From UBA4427 sp045106235 (GTDB taxonomy: Bacteria; Myxococcota_A; UBA9160; UBA4427), in the NCBI GenBank assembly GCA_045106235.1, contig JBGCEJ010000008.1, positions 231,615-295,614 on the forward strand: DNA of 64,000 nt, in the 5' to 3' direction. This document shows positions 32,621-42,079 of this stretch, piece by piece. A program made the translations under genes and the position numbers. The notes below the pieces were generated by a model, which worked only from the letters and a program-made list of their open reading frames with translations, did no database searches and was not told where the DNA came from. Numbering within the stretch: the first letter of the stretch is position 1; every line of letters begins with the position of its first letter.

Positions 32621-35600
32621 CTAGCGCCCGAACTCGGGCGGCTGCGGTACGTAGAGGTCTGCCTCGACCTCCGGCGGCAGCTGCTTGCGTGGGTTCATGA
32701 GTGTCTTGATGTCTTCGATAACGACGTAGGCGCTGGGCACGAGGAAGAGCGAGATCGTCGTGCCAAAGAGCACGCCGAAGCCGAGCGAAGTCGCCATCGG
32801 GATCAAGAACTGCGCGGAGACGCTGCCTTCGCGGAGGATGGGCGCGAGACCGACGAAGGTGGTCATCGAAGTCAGCACGATGGGTCGGAAGCGCGCGACT
32901 CCCGCACGGCGGACGGCTTCTTCGAGACCGATGCCTTGCTCGCGTTGGCTGTTGATATAGTGAACGAGCACAAGGCTTGAGTTCACGACAACGCCGGTCA
33001 GCGCGACAAAGCCGAAGATCGACATCATCGAGAAGTTGAAGGTCTGATCCGTGAAGATCTCGCGTGCGAAGTACATGAACCAATGTCCGATGATCGCGCC
33101 GACGAGGCCGAAGGGAATCACGGCCATGATGATGATCGGCTGGACGTAGGATTTGAGCGGGATCGCCAGCAGGGCGTAGATCAAGCAGAGCGCAACCACG
33201 TAGTTCTGGATCAGGCCTGCAAAACTCTCGGCCTGCTCAGCTTGTTCGCCTTCAAGGGAATAGGTGAGGCCCGGGTAGTCCGCCGCGAGGACGGGGAGGA
33301 AGCTCTTCTCGAGCTCCGCGATGATGTCGCCGGGCGCGACGATTTTGGCGTCGACATCGGCGGTCACGTTGATGACGCGGTTCCGGTCGGCTCGCTTGAT
33401 TGTGGCAAAGCCGCGGCCGAGATCAGCGCGTGCGACGGCGTAGAAGGGCACTTCGCCGCCGTTGGGGGTTCGGATGCGCAGGTTCTCAAGGTCAGCGAGT
33501 GAGCGCCGCGCGCTTTCGGGGTAGCGGATCATGACGCGGATATCGTCCCGACCGCGCTGGATACGCTGGGCTTCTTCGCCGTAGAATGCCTGCCGGACCT
33601 GCTTGGAGAGATCGTCGAGGGTGAGGCCTAAGGCTTGGGCGGCGGGGAGAATATCGAGCTTGATCTCTTGTTTGCCTTCTCTGAAGGAGTCGTTGATATC
33701 CGACACGCCCGTCTTGGTGAGGAGCTCGGCCTTCAGTCGGTCCGCCGCCGCACGTAACTGGTCGAGGTCGTTCGAGCGCAGTTGGACATCGACGGGGTCG
33801 CCGGCGCTGAAATATTCTGCAGCGAAGGTGAGCTCGACGACTTCGGCGATGGGCGGCGTCTGCGCGCGCCAGCGTTGCTTGATTTCGGCGGCGCTGATCG
33901 GGCGGCTATCGCCGGATTGGATTTCGACACTGACTTCGGCCAGATGGCTTCCGCTCGCCCCAGAAGGATCGCCGGGACCGCCGCCTCCGGTGGAGGGTTG
34001 CTCGCCGACGGAGAAAAGAATGTGCTTCACGAGGGATTCGCCGCCGACGTTGAAGCCTTCTTCGTCGAGTTCGTCGCGGGTGCGGTGAGCGGCTTCGAGA
34101 AGCTCGCGTGCGGCGCGTTCCGTCGTCTCGATGGGCGTGCCCTGGGGCATGACGAGTTGGGCGGTGACGTAGTCGCTCTCGATCGGGGGGAAGAACGAGA
34201 AATTCATCTTGGCGCCGAAGATGCCAAAGGCGACGGTGGCGAACGCGACGGCAAGGACGCCGACGCCGCCTGCGATGACGGAGTATCGATGGGCGAGGGC
34301 GCGGTCGAGGACGGGGCGATAGCGCTCGTTGGCGAGACGCGTGAGGCTGCCCGCCATGCGGTTTTGGAATGCGTGCCATCGGCCCTGGACCGAATCGGCG
34401 CGGTCATGATGTTCCCGCGGCGGCTTCATGTGGCCAAGGTGCGCGGGAAGAACGAGCTGAGACTCGATGACCGAAAAGATCAGGCAGAGCACAGCGGAGA
34501 GCCCGATCACGCTGAAGATATCGCCAAAGCTACCCGGGGCGAAGATCATCGGCCCGAAGGCGACGATCGTTGTGAGCACGCCGAAGATGACGGGGACCGT
34601 GACTTCTTGCGCCCCGGCGATGGCGGCGTCGAGGGGATCATCCCCTTCCTGTTGATGGCGATGGACGTTTTCGCCCACGACGACGGCATCATCGACGAGT
34701 AGTCCGAGAACCATGATGAAGGCGAAGAGCGAGATCACGTCGATGGAGATGTCGGCGTGCGGGAAAGCGAAGAGTGCGCCGAGGATGGAAAGGGGCACGC
34801 CGAGGCTGACCCAAATGGCGAGTTTGAGGCGCAGGAAAACCGCGAGGACGACGAAGACGAGGATGAAGCCGCCGATTCCGTTCGAGAGGAGGATCTGCAG
34901 GCGGTCGCGCAGGGTATTTGCGGAGTTTTCCCAGACCGTCAGCTTCAGTCCATCAGGGAGGATGCCGCGCAGCTGTGCGAGGTGCTCCTGCACTTCTTCG
35001 ACCAGCTGCAAGACCTTTTGGTCACCGATCCGGAAGACCTTGACGCTGACGGCGGGGTTGCCGTCGAAGAGTGCGTATCGGTCCTCGTCGTTGAAGCCGT
35101 CGACGATCGTGGCGACGTCCGAAAGCAGGAGCCGTGTTCCGTCGACTTCCGTGCGCAGGACGATCTCTTCGAAATCGCGACCGACATAGGCCTGGCCCTT
35201 TGTTCGGAGCAGGATTTCGCCGCTTCCGGTTTTGATGGAGCCGCCGGGGCGATCGAGAGATCCGCTGCGCACGGCCTGCACGACTTCGTCGAAGGTGAGG
35301 TTGAAGCGGCGGAGGTTCTCTTCCGGTACCTCGATTGAGACTTCGTATTCCCGGGCGTTTTGAAGGTCGACCTGAGTCACGTTAGGCAAGGCCGCAATCG
35401 AGTCCCGAATGCGTTGGCCATAGACTTTCAGCGAATGTTCATCCGTATCGGCGCTCACCGCGATTTGGAGAACGGTGCGCCGGACTTCGAAATGGCTGAC
35501 GATGGGTTTTTCGGTTTCGTCGGGGAAGGTCGTAATCGAGTCGACGGCGTTTTTGATTTCCGAAAGCGCGCGGTCGATGGGATAGCCCGCGATGATCTCC

Positions 35601-35881
35601 GCGCTCACGCCGCAGGCGCCTTCGGCGGCTGAGGACGTGATCTCTTCGATGCCGTTCAGGCCGTTGATTTCTTCTTCGATCCGAACGCAGACGCCTTGCT
35701 CCACTTCTTCAGGGGCAGCGCCGAGGTAGGCGACCGAGATGCTGATCACGTCGACGTTGATGTCGGGGAACGTCTTTTGCTGGATGATCGGCAAGCTGAA
35801 GAGCCCGCCGAAAATCATCACCATCATGAGGAGGTTGGCCGCGACGTGGTTACGCGCGAACCAGGCGATGATGCCCTTCAT
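32621..35881 (-). CDS. RND efflux permease (AcrB/HAE family)
   Basis: A 1086-residue inner-membrane proton/drug antiporter of the resistance-nodulation-division superfamily. The internal two-fold repeat is clear, with large periplasmic loops after helices 1 and 7. The proton-relay aspartates are the D-D of GLLVDDAVVVGENVHR (helix 4). FGFVALTGVVVNSSLVLVHYIN in the second half matches helix 10. It overlaps the stop of the adaptor gene by ATGA. No TolC-type outer membrane gene is adjacent. The substrate (drugs, lipids or other) cannot be told. Confidence 0.93.
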   Translation of the reverse strand: MKGIIAWFARNHVAANLLMMVMIFGGLFSLPIIQQKTFPDINVDVISISVAYLGAAPEEVEQGVCVRIEEEINGLNGIEEITSSAAEGACGVSAEIIAGYPIDRALSEIKNAVDSITTFPDETEKPIVSHFEVRRTVLQIAVSADTDEHSLKVYGQRIRDSIAALPNVTQVDLQNAREYEVSIEVPEENLRRFNLTFDEVVQAVRSGSLDRPGGSIKTGSGEILLRTKGQAYVGRDFEEIVLRTEVDGTRLLLSDVATIVDGFNDEDRYALFDGNPAVSVKVFRIGDQKVLQLVEEVQEHLAQLRGILPDGLKLTVWENSANTLRDRLQILLSNGIGGFILVFVVLAVFLRLKLAIWVSLGVPLSILGALFAFPHADISIDVISLFAFIMVLGLLVDDAVVVGENVHRHQQEGDDPLDAAIAGAQEVTVPVIFGVLTTIVAFGPMIFAPGSFGDIFSVIGLSAVLCLIFSVIESQLVLPAHLGHMKPPREHHDRADSVQGRWHAFQNRMAGSLTRLANERYRPVLDRALAHRYSVIAGGVGVLAVAFATVAFGIFGAKMNFSFFPPIESDYVTAQLVMPQGTPIETTERAARELLEAAHRTRDELDEEGFNVGGESLVKHILFSVGEQPSTGGGGPGDPSGASGSHLAEVSVEIQSGDSRPISAAEIKQRWRAQTPPIAEVVELTFAAEYFSAGDPVDVQLRSNDLDQLRAAADRLKAELLTKTGVSDINDSFREGKQEIKLDILPAAQALGLTLDDLSKQVRQAFYGEEAQRIQRGRDDIRVMIRYPESARRSLADLENLRIRTPNGGEVPFYAVARADLGRGFATIKRADRNRVINVTADVDAKIVAPGDIIAELEKSFLPVLAADYPGLTYSLEGEQAEQAESFAGLIQNYVVALCLIYALLAIPLKSYVQPIIIMAVIPFGLVGAIIGHWFMYFAREIFTDQTFNFSMMSIFGFVALTGVVVNSSLVLVHYINSQREQGIGLEEAVRRAGVARFRPIVLTSMTTFVGLAPILREGSVSAQFLIPMATSLGFGVLFGTTISLFLVPSAYVVIEDIKTLMNPRKQLPPEVEADLYVPQPPEFGR

Positions 35882-37062
35882 TGCGCCGCCTGCTGCGCAT
35901 CGTCCAGGATCCGGACGGGCATGCCGTCGATGGCGGCTTGGAGGGGCGAGACGCAGATGCGCTCGTCGGCGGCGAGGCCTTGGCTGATGATGAAGCGGTC
36001 GCGTTCTACGCGCACGACTTCGACGGAGCGGAAGGTCAGCTGATCCTCATCATCGATGACATAGACTTTGTTTCCATCGCGCAGGGCGTCGCGGGGAAGA
36101 ACGAAAACGGACTCGAGGGTGCGTCCCTGAATTTCGGCGTCCACGAAAAGTCCGACGGCGAGGGGTGGCGTGCTGCGTTCGGTTTCGAGGCCGTAGGGAT
36201 CGGCGACCCGGGCGACGACTCGGACCATTCGGCTTCTTGGGTCGAGCTCCGCTTCGGTCCGGACGACACGGCCGAGCCATTCGTTTTCGGCGCCGGCGAA
36301 TTCCGCGCGGAGGACGACGGGGGCGCCGGTCATGCCGGCATCTTCGGCGGCCTGACCTGCGCGAGGGATCTGCGTGGCGTCGAGGTAGGCGAGCTCGCGG
36401 TCCGGAAGGGGAAGCCTGATTTCGGCGTAGTCGACGGCGAAGAGGGTGGCGATGGCGTTTCCGCGGGTAACGAATTGTCCGACGTCGACCTGTTCAGTTC
36501 GCACGCGGCCACGGTAGGGCGCTGTTAGTTTTGTGCGGGCGAGGTCGCGGTTGGCTCTTTCGAGTTTGGCCTCTGCTTCTCGGAGGCTGGCCTCTGCGAC
36601 TTTGAAGGCGTTGTTCGCGTCGTCAATGCGGGACTCGCTCGCGACGGAAGTCTCGGCGAGGCGACGCTGTCGATTCAGGTCTTTCTCAGCGCGATTGAAT
36701 TCGCTCCTCGCCCGGGCGACGGCGGCGCGGGCGGCTTCGCGATCGACGCGGTAGTCGGCGGCATCGATACGAGCGAGCACTTCGCCCTTTTCGAAGAAAC
36801 CACCGCTGACCAGAGCGGGGGAGACTTCAAGTACCTCGCCCGAGACCTGGGGGATGAGTTCGCTCTCGGTGCTCGGGGAAACGGAGCCATTGGCTTGCAC
36901 GGTGAACTGGTAGGTCGTGGGCGCGGCGCGGACGATGCGAACAAGGGGTGCGGCGGTGACGGGCTCGCGGTCCTCGGGGTTGCCGCGGCCGAGATAGAGC
37001 GCGGCGATGATCAGGCCGGCGAACCCGAGAATGAGGAGCGGCATCAATCGATTGCGACCCAT
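35878..37062 (-). CDS. RND periplasmic adaptor (membrane fusion protein)
   Basis: A 394-residue adaptor that links the RND permease to an outer membrane channel. One N-terminal membrane anchor (residues about 5-25), then a lipoyl/hairpin/beta-barrel arrangement: VQANGSVSPSTESELIPQVSGEV (split lipoyl, start) and a coiled-coil hairpin rich in Ala, Arg and Glu (about 110-170), then the second lipoyl half KLTAPYRGRVRTEQVDVGQFV. It is the first gene of a two-gene operon and overlaps the permease gene by 4 nt (ATGA). Confidence 0.92.
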   Translation of the reverse strand: MGRNRLMPLLILGFAGLIIAALYLGRGNPEDREPVTAAPLVRIVRAAPTTYQFTVQANGSVSPSTESELIPQVSGEVLEVSPALVSGGFFEKGEVLARIDAADYRVDREAARAAVARARSEFNRAEKDLNRQRRLAETSVASESRIDDANNAFKVAEASLREAEAKLERANRDLARTKLTAPYRGRVRTEQVDVGQFVTRGNAIATLFAVDYAEIRLPLPDRELAYLDATQIPRAGQAAEDAGMTGAPVVLRAEFAGAENEWLGRVVRTEAELDPRSRMVRVVARVADPYGLETERSTPPLAVGLFVDAEIQGRTLESVFVLPRDALRDGNKVYVIDDEDQLTFRSVEVVRVERDRFIISQGLAADERICVSPLQAAIDGMPVRILDDAQQAAQ

Positions 37063-37156
37063 GGAAATCCTGTCTCGCGGCCAAAGGGCTCGCGGGCATG
37101 CTGTGGGAGCGTTCTCCGCCGTGGGGAGTCCACGGGAAGTCGGAAAACGTTTAAAT

Positions 37157-37182
37157 CCCAGGGACTTGGGCGCAGTCCTGGG
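37157..37182. other. Stem-loop upstream of the RND operon
   Basis: CCCAGGGACT (37157-37166) pairs with AGTCCTGGG (37174-37182) with one bulged base and a 7-nt loop. It lies in the 287-nt divergent region between the adaptor gene and the molybdopterin oxidoreductase gene. It could be a regulatory hairpin in either leader. No regulator gene is adjacent. Confidence 0.3.
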
Positions 37183-37349
37183 AGGGTTCGGCAGCGCTGC
37201 CGAAAACCATTCGGGGGATTCGAAAGAGGGGCGAGCCGCCTTCAGAAACTAGATATTGGCCTATAGAGTGTCAATCGAATCCGGGGTCAGCCGAGAGTCA
37301 CTTCGCGGCCGGCCCGTCTCGCGTAGAATGCCTGGGAAGGAGCCTCATT

Positions 37350-39629
37350 ATGACAGCAGCGTCGACCTCTTCAGCCTCGTCCGCCTCCTCGGATGCCGCC
37401 AAGCGCACGGCCTACCGGACATGCAACTTATGTGAGGCGACCTGCGGAGTTGCTCTCGAAATTGAGGGCGACCGGGTTGTCCGAGTCCGCGGTGACAAAG
37501 AGGATCCCTTCAGCCAAGGATTTATCTGCCCCAAGGGCTCGACCCTCGGCGAGCTGCATCACGATCCCGACCGTCTCCGCACACCGCTGGTGCGCCGAGA
37601 CGGTGTGCTGGTCGAAGCGACTTGGGAGGAAGCCTTCGAGGCAGTCGAGCAGGGTTTCGCGAAATTCTTCGAAGAGCATGGGCGCTCGGGGCTGGGTCTC
37701 TTGCTCGGGAATCCGATCACGCATCATCTGGCGCCGGGACTCTATGTGCGTGGCCTCGTTCAGGCGGCGGGAACTCGGTCGCTGTACTCGGCTTCGACGG
37801 TGGACCAGATGCCCCAGCATGTGGCTTCGGGCCTGATGTGGGGCGACCCGAATGCATTCCCGCTTCCGGATATCGACCGGACGGATCATCTCCTCATGCT
37901 CGGTGCGAATCCGATGGCTTCAAACGGAAGCCTGGTGACGGCACCGAACTTCCCCGGCCGCTTGAAGGACCTGCCGAAGCGGGGCGGGCGACTCGTGGTG
38001 GTCGATCCGCGCCGGGGGGAGACCGCGAGCCGGGCCGATGAGCATCTCTTTATCAAGCCGGGGACGGATGCGTTCTGGCTGGCGGCTCTGGCGCAGGTCC
38101 TCTTCGAAGAGGATCTAGTCGATATCGGCCGTTTAGAGCCCCATGTCGAGGGTGTGGAAGCGCTTCGCGAGATCGTCGCGCCGTTCACGCCCGAGCGCGT
38201 CGCGGATCTCTGCGGCATCGATGCCGAGACCACTCGACGGCAAGCCCGGGATCTTGCGGGTGCAGCGGCCGCGGCCGTCTACACGCGGATCGGGACGCAT
38301 ACGGTTGAGTTTGGGACGGCGGCGGCCTGGATGGGCAACGCGCTGAACGTACTGACGGGCAATTTCGATCGGGCGGGTGGCGTGATGACGTCTTCGCCGG
38401 TCGCGGGACGCGTCGATGATGGTGAGCCGGGTGGGCGGGGCTATCGCCTCGGACGCTGGAAGAGCCGCGTTGGGCAGCATCCCGAAGTGAACGGTGAATT
38501 TCCTGCAGCCACTCTCGCGGAGGAGATGGAGACGCCGGGTGAGGGCCAGATGCGCGCGGCGATCACGATCGCGACGAACCCGGTTCGCTCGTACCCGAAT
38601 ACGGACCGACTGGAGCGCGCGTTTTCAGAACTCGATTTCTACGTCGCCTTCGATATCTACGTGAATGAAACCACGCGACACGCGGATGTGATCCTGCCCT
38701 CGCCGTCGGCGCTCGAGGAAGAGAACTACGAGCTTACTTTTCTGGGCAACGCCGTGCGCAGCTTCGCGAAGTACTCGCCGGCGATCTTCCCGCGACAGGG
38801 CCTCGCTGAAGAAGATATCTACGCCAAGCTCACGCTCATCCTGCGCGGCGAAGGGGCGGATGCGGATCCTGCGAAGATCCACGATGAGTTGGTGGGCGAG
38901 TTCATCGATCGTTCCATGAAGGGCGATTCGGATCCGCTTTCCGGGCGCGACCGTTCTGAAATCGAGGCGGCCCTCGAAGGGCTCTCTCCTGTCGAGAAGC
39001 TGCTCGATCTGCGCCTCCGAACGGGATGGCATGGCGATCAGTTCGGTGCGAAGCCGGGCGGCGTTTCGCTCGCGAAGTTGGCGGAACATCCGCATGGGGT
39101 CGATCTCGGTCCGATGGTGGAGCGTTTCCCCTCGCGTCTGAAAACCGCATCGGGGAGGCTCGAACTCGCGCCGCCCGAGCTGGTCGAAGATTGGGCTCGC
39201 GTGCGTGCGCGACTGGATTCGCCGGCGGCGGCGCGCGAGTCGCTGCTCCTGATTGGTCGTCGTCATGTGCGTTCGAACAATTCCTGGATGCATAACATCG
39301 AAACTCTGGTGGCGGGGCGGAATCGATGCACGCTGCTGATGCATCCCGAGGATGCGAAACAGCGCGGGCTTGAAGACGGGGCGATGTCCGAAATTTCATC
39401 CCAGGCGGGCAAGCTGCGGGTGGAGGTCGAGACGACGGACGCGATGATGGCAGGAGTCGTTTCCTTGCCCCACGGTTGGGGGCATGACGCCGAAGGGATC
39501 CGGATGGAGGTCGCCGAGGCCCACGCGGGTGTCGCGAGCAATATTCTGACCGACGACACGATTCTCGACGTGGTCAGCGGCAATGCTGTACTGAACGCAA
39601 TTCCGGTTGAGGTTGCATCGCTCAGCTAG
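37350..39629 (+). CDS. Molybdopterin oxidoreductase (Fe-S containing)
   Basis: A 759-residue molybdenum bis-MGD enzyme of the DMSO reductase family. An N-terminal [4Fe-4S] site is formed by C25, C28, C32 and C60 (C-x2-C-x3-C-x27-C). The MGD-binding stretches include LLMLGANPMASNGSL (about 183-197) and the C-terminal molydopterin dinucleotide domain with HPEDAKQRGLEDG (about 667-679) and LPHGWGHD. No clear Cys or Sec molybdenum ligand is seen in the STVDQMPQH region, so Ser or another residue may serve. No partner subunit or cytochrome gene is adjacent and no Tat signal is seen, so it is probably a cytoplasmic single-subunit enzyme. The substrate is unknown. Confidence 0.88.
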   Translation: MTAASTSSASSASSDAAKRTAYRTCNLCEATCGVALEIEGDRVVRVRGDKEDPFSQGFICPKGSTLGELHHDPDRLRTPLVRRDGVLVEATWEEAFEAVEQGFAKFFEEHGRSGLGLLLGNPITHHLAPGLYVRGLVQAAGTRSLYSASTVDQMPQHVASGLMWGDPNAFPLPDIDRTDHLLMLGANPMASNGSLVTAPNFPGRLKDLPKRGGRLVVVDPRRGETASRADEHLFIKPGTDAFWLAALAQVLFEEDLVDIGRLEPHVEGVEALREIVAPFTPERVADLCGIDAETTRRQARDLAGAAAAAVYTRIGTHTVEFGTAAAWMGNALNVLTGNFDRAGGVMTSSPVAGRVDDGEPGGRGYRLGRWKSRVGQHPEVNGEFPAATLAEEMETPGEGQMRAAITIATNPVRSYPNTDRLERAFSELDFYVAFDIYVNETTRHADVILPSPSALEEENYELTFLGNAVRSFAKYSPAIFPRQGLAEEDIYAKLTLILRGEGADADPAKIHDELVGEFIDRSMKGDSDPLSGRDRSEIEAALEGLSPVEKLLDLRLRTGWHGDQFGAKPGGVSLAKLAEHPHGVDLGPMVERFPSRLKTASGRLELAPPELVEDWARVRARLDSPAAARESLLLIGRRHVRSNNSWMHNIETLVAGRNRCTLLMHPEDAKQRGLEDGAMSEISSQAGKLRVEVETTDAMMAGVVSLPHGWGHDAEGIRMEVAEAHAGVASNILTDDTILDVVSGNAVLNAIPVEVASLS

Positions 39630-39663
39630 GGCGCGCCGGGGGCGAGCCTTGGTGGGGAGAGGT

Positions 39664-40647
39664 ATGAACGCGCGAATTTTCGTTTGGGTCGCCGGCTTTG
39701 CGGCATGTTTCTTTTTTGCGGGGGGCGCCTTCGCAGGAGCCGAATCCGCTTTCGACGAAAGTGATCCGCCCGACCCCTACGCGGCGGAAACCGTACCGCC
39801 TGCGGAGCTCCGCGGGGAAGGCGTGGCGGCTTTACCCGTTGTTCCCGTGGACGAAGCCTCGCCTATTGCGCCGCCCGTGCCTGGCCCCGCTTCTGGCCCC
39901 GCTTCTGGTCCCGCTTCTGGTTCCGCATCTGGGCGGGCGACCACGCCCGCTTTGCCAGTTTCAAGCGTCTCGATTCCGCCGTTCAAGGCGCTCTACGACG
40001 TGAAGATGAAAGGGGTGATCGTCGGCGAGCTTGAGGTCAGCCTCGCGAAGGCGAGCGAGGAGGAATGGGTCTATCGCCAAAAATCGTCGGCGAAGGGCGT
40101 CGCCGCGCTCTTTGGGCCCGAGGATCTGGTGGAGACGAGCCGTTTTCGCCGCGTCGGATCGGGCTTTGAAGTGATCGAGTATCGCTCAAAGCGGAAGGGC
40201 GGCGATGCGGACGATAATGCGCGGTTCGTTTTTGATCATGCGGGCGGGCGTGTAGAGAGCGTCGGAAAGGGCGCACCCTGGAGTGTCGACGCGCCCCAGG
40301 GCGTTGTGGATCCCTTGCTTATGACTTTGGCTATGCGGCTCGAGCTGGCGATGCAAGGCGTCGGGGCAGACGGGGCTATGCCGAATGGCGCGGCGCCCAC
40401 GTTTCGGTTTAGCGTGCCGCGGCAAGGGCGAATCAAGACCTACGAATTCGGCGTGGCGGGCGTTGAGAATGTGAAGGTGAAGGGCGAGGCGGTTTCGACC
40501 GTCCGGGTGAATCGCCTCAGGGACAAGAAGGACCAGACGTCAATTTGGACCGCGCCCGAGATGGACTATCTGCCCGTCCGCATCTTGAAGACGCGATCCG
40601 AAGGCAGCTCAAGCGAAGTGATCCTGCGATCCTTCGTCCGTTCGTAG
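39664..40647 (+). CDS. DUF3108-type exported protein with PASG-repeat linker
   Basis: A 327-residue secreted protein. It has a signal peptide (residues about 5-24, ending A-F-A-G) and a Pro/Ala-rich linker. The linker contains a short tandem repeat, P-A-S-G four times, at about residues 76-92 (DNA 39888-39930). Residues about 110-325 match DUF3108, a beta-rich periplasmic domain of unknown function (FKALYDVKMKGVIVGELEV near its start). I place the start at the ATG at 39664; the frame extends to 39607 without support. A strong terminator follows. Confidence 0.72.
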   Translation: MNARIFVWVAGFAACFFFAGGAFAGAESAFDESDPPDPYAAETVPPAELRGEGVAALPVVPVDEASPIAPPVPGPASGPASGPASGSASGRATTPALPVSSVSIPPFKALYDVKMKGVIVGELEVSLAKASEEEWVYRQKSSAKGVAALFGPEDLVETSRFRRVGSGFEVIEYRSKRKGGDADDNARFVFDHAGGRVESVGKGAPWSVDAPQGVVDPLLMTLAMRLELAMQGVGADGAMPNGAAPTFRFSVPRQGRIKTYEFGVAGVENVKVKGEAVSTVRVNRLRDKKDQTSIWTAPEMDYLPVRILKTRSEGSSSEVILRSFVRS

Positions 40648-40701
40648 CGGGCCCCTTTTACGTGCAGGGTGTACTTGCAGGGCGGTGCGTGCAGGGCGTG
40701 T

Positions 40702-40738
40702 GCAGGGCGTCGGCTTGAGGCCGTCCGCCCTGCCTTTT
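40702..40738 (+). terminator. Intrinsic terminator after the DUF3108 gene
   Basis: GCAGGGCG (40702-40709) pairs perfectly with CGCCCTGC (40726-40733), with an inner CGGC/GCCG stem, followed by CTTTT. The left arm is the last of four copies of a TGCAGGG(C/T)G unit between 40662 and 40709, so other pairings are possible. It lies between convergent genes. Confidence 0.7.
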
Positions 40739-40766
40739 GGAGGCGCTCGCCTAACCCTCGACCGGC

Positions 40767-41987
40767 CTAACGAATGACGCCTTCGCCGCGGAGTGCTTCG
40801 AGTGCCGCGTCGTCGAGGGCGAGCTCATCTTTCAGGATCTCCTCCGTGTGTTCGCCGATGAGTGGCCATTTCTTGGTCGGGCCTTCGGGGCTATGGGAGA
40901 ACTTGATCGGGTTGCCATGGACGCGCACCGCGCCTGTTGGCGAATCCGCCGGGACTTCCACGATCATCTCGTGACTCTTTACGTGGGGATCGTCGATGAG
41001 ATCCTCGCCTTCGAAGCTCGGGGCCGCGGCGATGCCGGCTTCGGCGAGAATGCGACTCGCTTCGAGCTTGGTCTTGTCCGCAGCCCAGGCCTCGAGCGCC
41101 GGGCGAATCACGCCTTCAAGATTCTCGCTCCAGCCTTCGCGGTTGGAGAAGCGGGGGTCTTCGAGCCATTCTGGCTTGCCGATCACTTTCGCAAAAATCT
41201 CAAACTGATGCTCGCGCCCGACCTGGACGACGAAGATGCCGTCGCTCGCGTCGAAGAATTGAAGGATCCCCGGCCAAGCCTTGAGGCTCTGGTCGACGAC
41301 ACCGATCGATGGTCCGAAGGCGACCATGTCCATGATCGAGATCATCGCGTCGAGCATGGCGATATCGACTTTCTGGCCGCGCCCCGTTCGGTGACGGCCT
41401 TGCAGCGCTGCGAGGAGCCCCACCATGGCGAAAAGCCCCGTTCCGATATCGCCAATCGCGCCGGCGACACCGATATTAGGCCTTCGCCCGGGCTCGGGAC
41501 GGAAAGAGTAGAACCCGCTCATGGCTTCAGCGACCGAAGCATACGCGGGCCAATCGCCGTAAGGCGTTTCGCGCAGGCTTCCGAAGCCCGAAGCCGAGAC
41601 GTAGATCAGGCCCGGGTGGATTTCGGCGAGGGTTTCGTAGCCGATGCCGAGGCGCTCCATCGTGCCGGGCTTGAAGTTCTCGACGATGACGTCGAAATGC
41701 GGCACGAGTTGCTTGACCAGTTCCGCACCCTTCGGATTCTTGAGGTCGATGCCGATCGACCGCTTGCTCAGGTTATTGCGCAGGAAGGTGGAGCCCTGCT
41801 GCGTCCCGTCCACTTCGGGAATGGACGGCAGGGAACCGCGGCCGGACTCGCCATGCTTGGGATGCTCGACCTTCACGACATCCGCACCCATGCGGGCAAG
41901 CAGCTGTGTGCCGAAGGGCATGGCCTGCATTTGTTCGACGGCGAGAATGCGTACGCCTTCGAGGGGCAGCGGCTGGGTTTCACTCAT
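40767..41987 (-). CDS. Family III (CaiB/BaiF) CoA-transferase
   Basis: Moves CoA between carboxylic acids through an aspartyl-CoA type intermediate. It has 406 residues, the normal length. The N-terminal block GVRILAVEQMQAMPFGTQLLARMGADVVKVE is typical, as is the D180 region (AIGDIGTGLFAMVGLLAAL), where the catalytic aspartate is expected. GRGQKVDIAMLDAMI follows. The acid substrate cannot be told; relatives act on carnitine, bile acids, formyl or 2-methylacyl substrates. It is followed upstream on the same strand by an MDR reductase and another CaiB/BaiF gene. Confidence 0.9.
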   Translation of the reverse strand: MSETQPLPLEGVRILAVEQMQAMPFGTQLLARMGADVVKVEHPKHGESGRGSLPSIPEVDGTQQGSTFLRNNLSKRSIGIDLKNPKGAELVKQLVPHFDVIVENFKPGTMERLGIGYETLAEIHPGLIYVSASGFGSLRETPYGDWPAYASVAEAMSGFYSFRPEPGRRPNIGVAGAIGDIGTGLFAMVGLLAALQGRHRTGRGQKVDIAMLDAMISIMDMVAFGPSIGVVDQSLKAWPGILQFFDASDGIFVVQVGREHQFEIFAKVIGKPEWLEDPRFSNREGWSENLEGVIRPALEAWAADKTKLEASRILAEAGIAAAPSFEGEDLIDDPHVKSHEMIVEVPADSPTGAVRVHGNPIKFSHSPEGPTKKWPLIGEHTEEILKDELALDDAALEALRGEGVIR

Positions 41988-42079
41988 GAATCAGATTCCT
42001 TCGAAATGAAAATGAAGATGGAGAGGGTGATGAAGGTCGAGAGCAGGACCGGGAGTCTAGGCCCTGGAACGGCCGTGGG

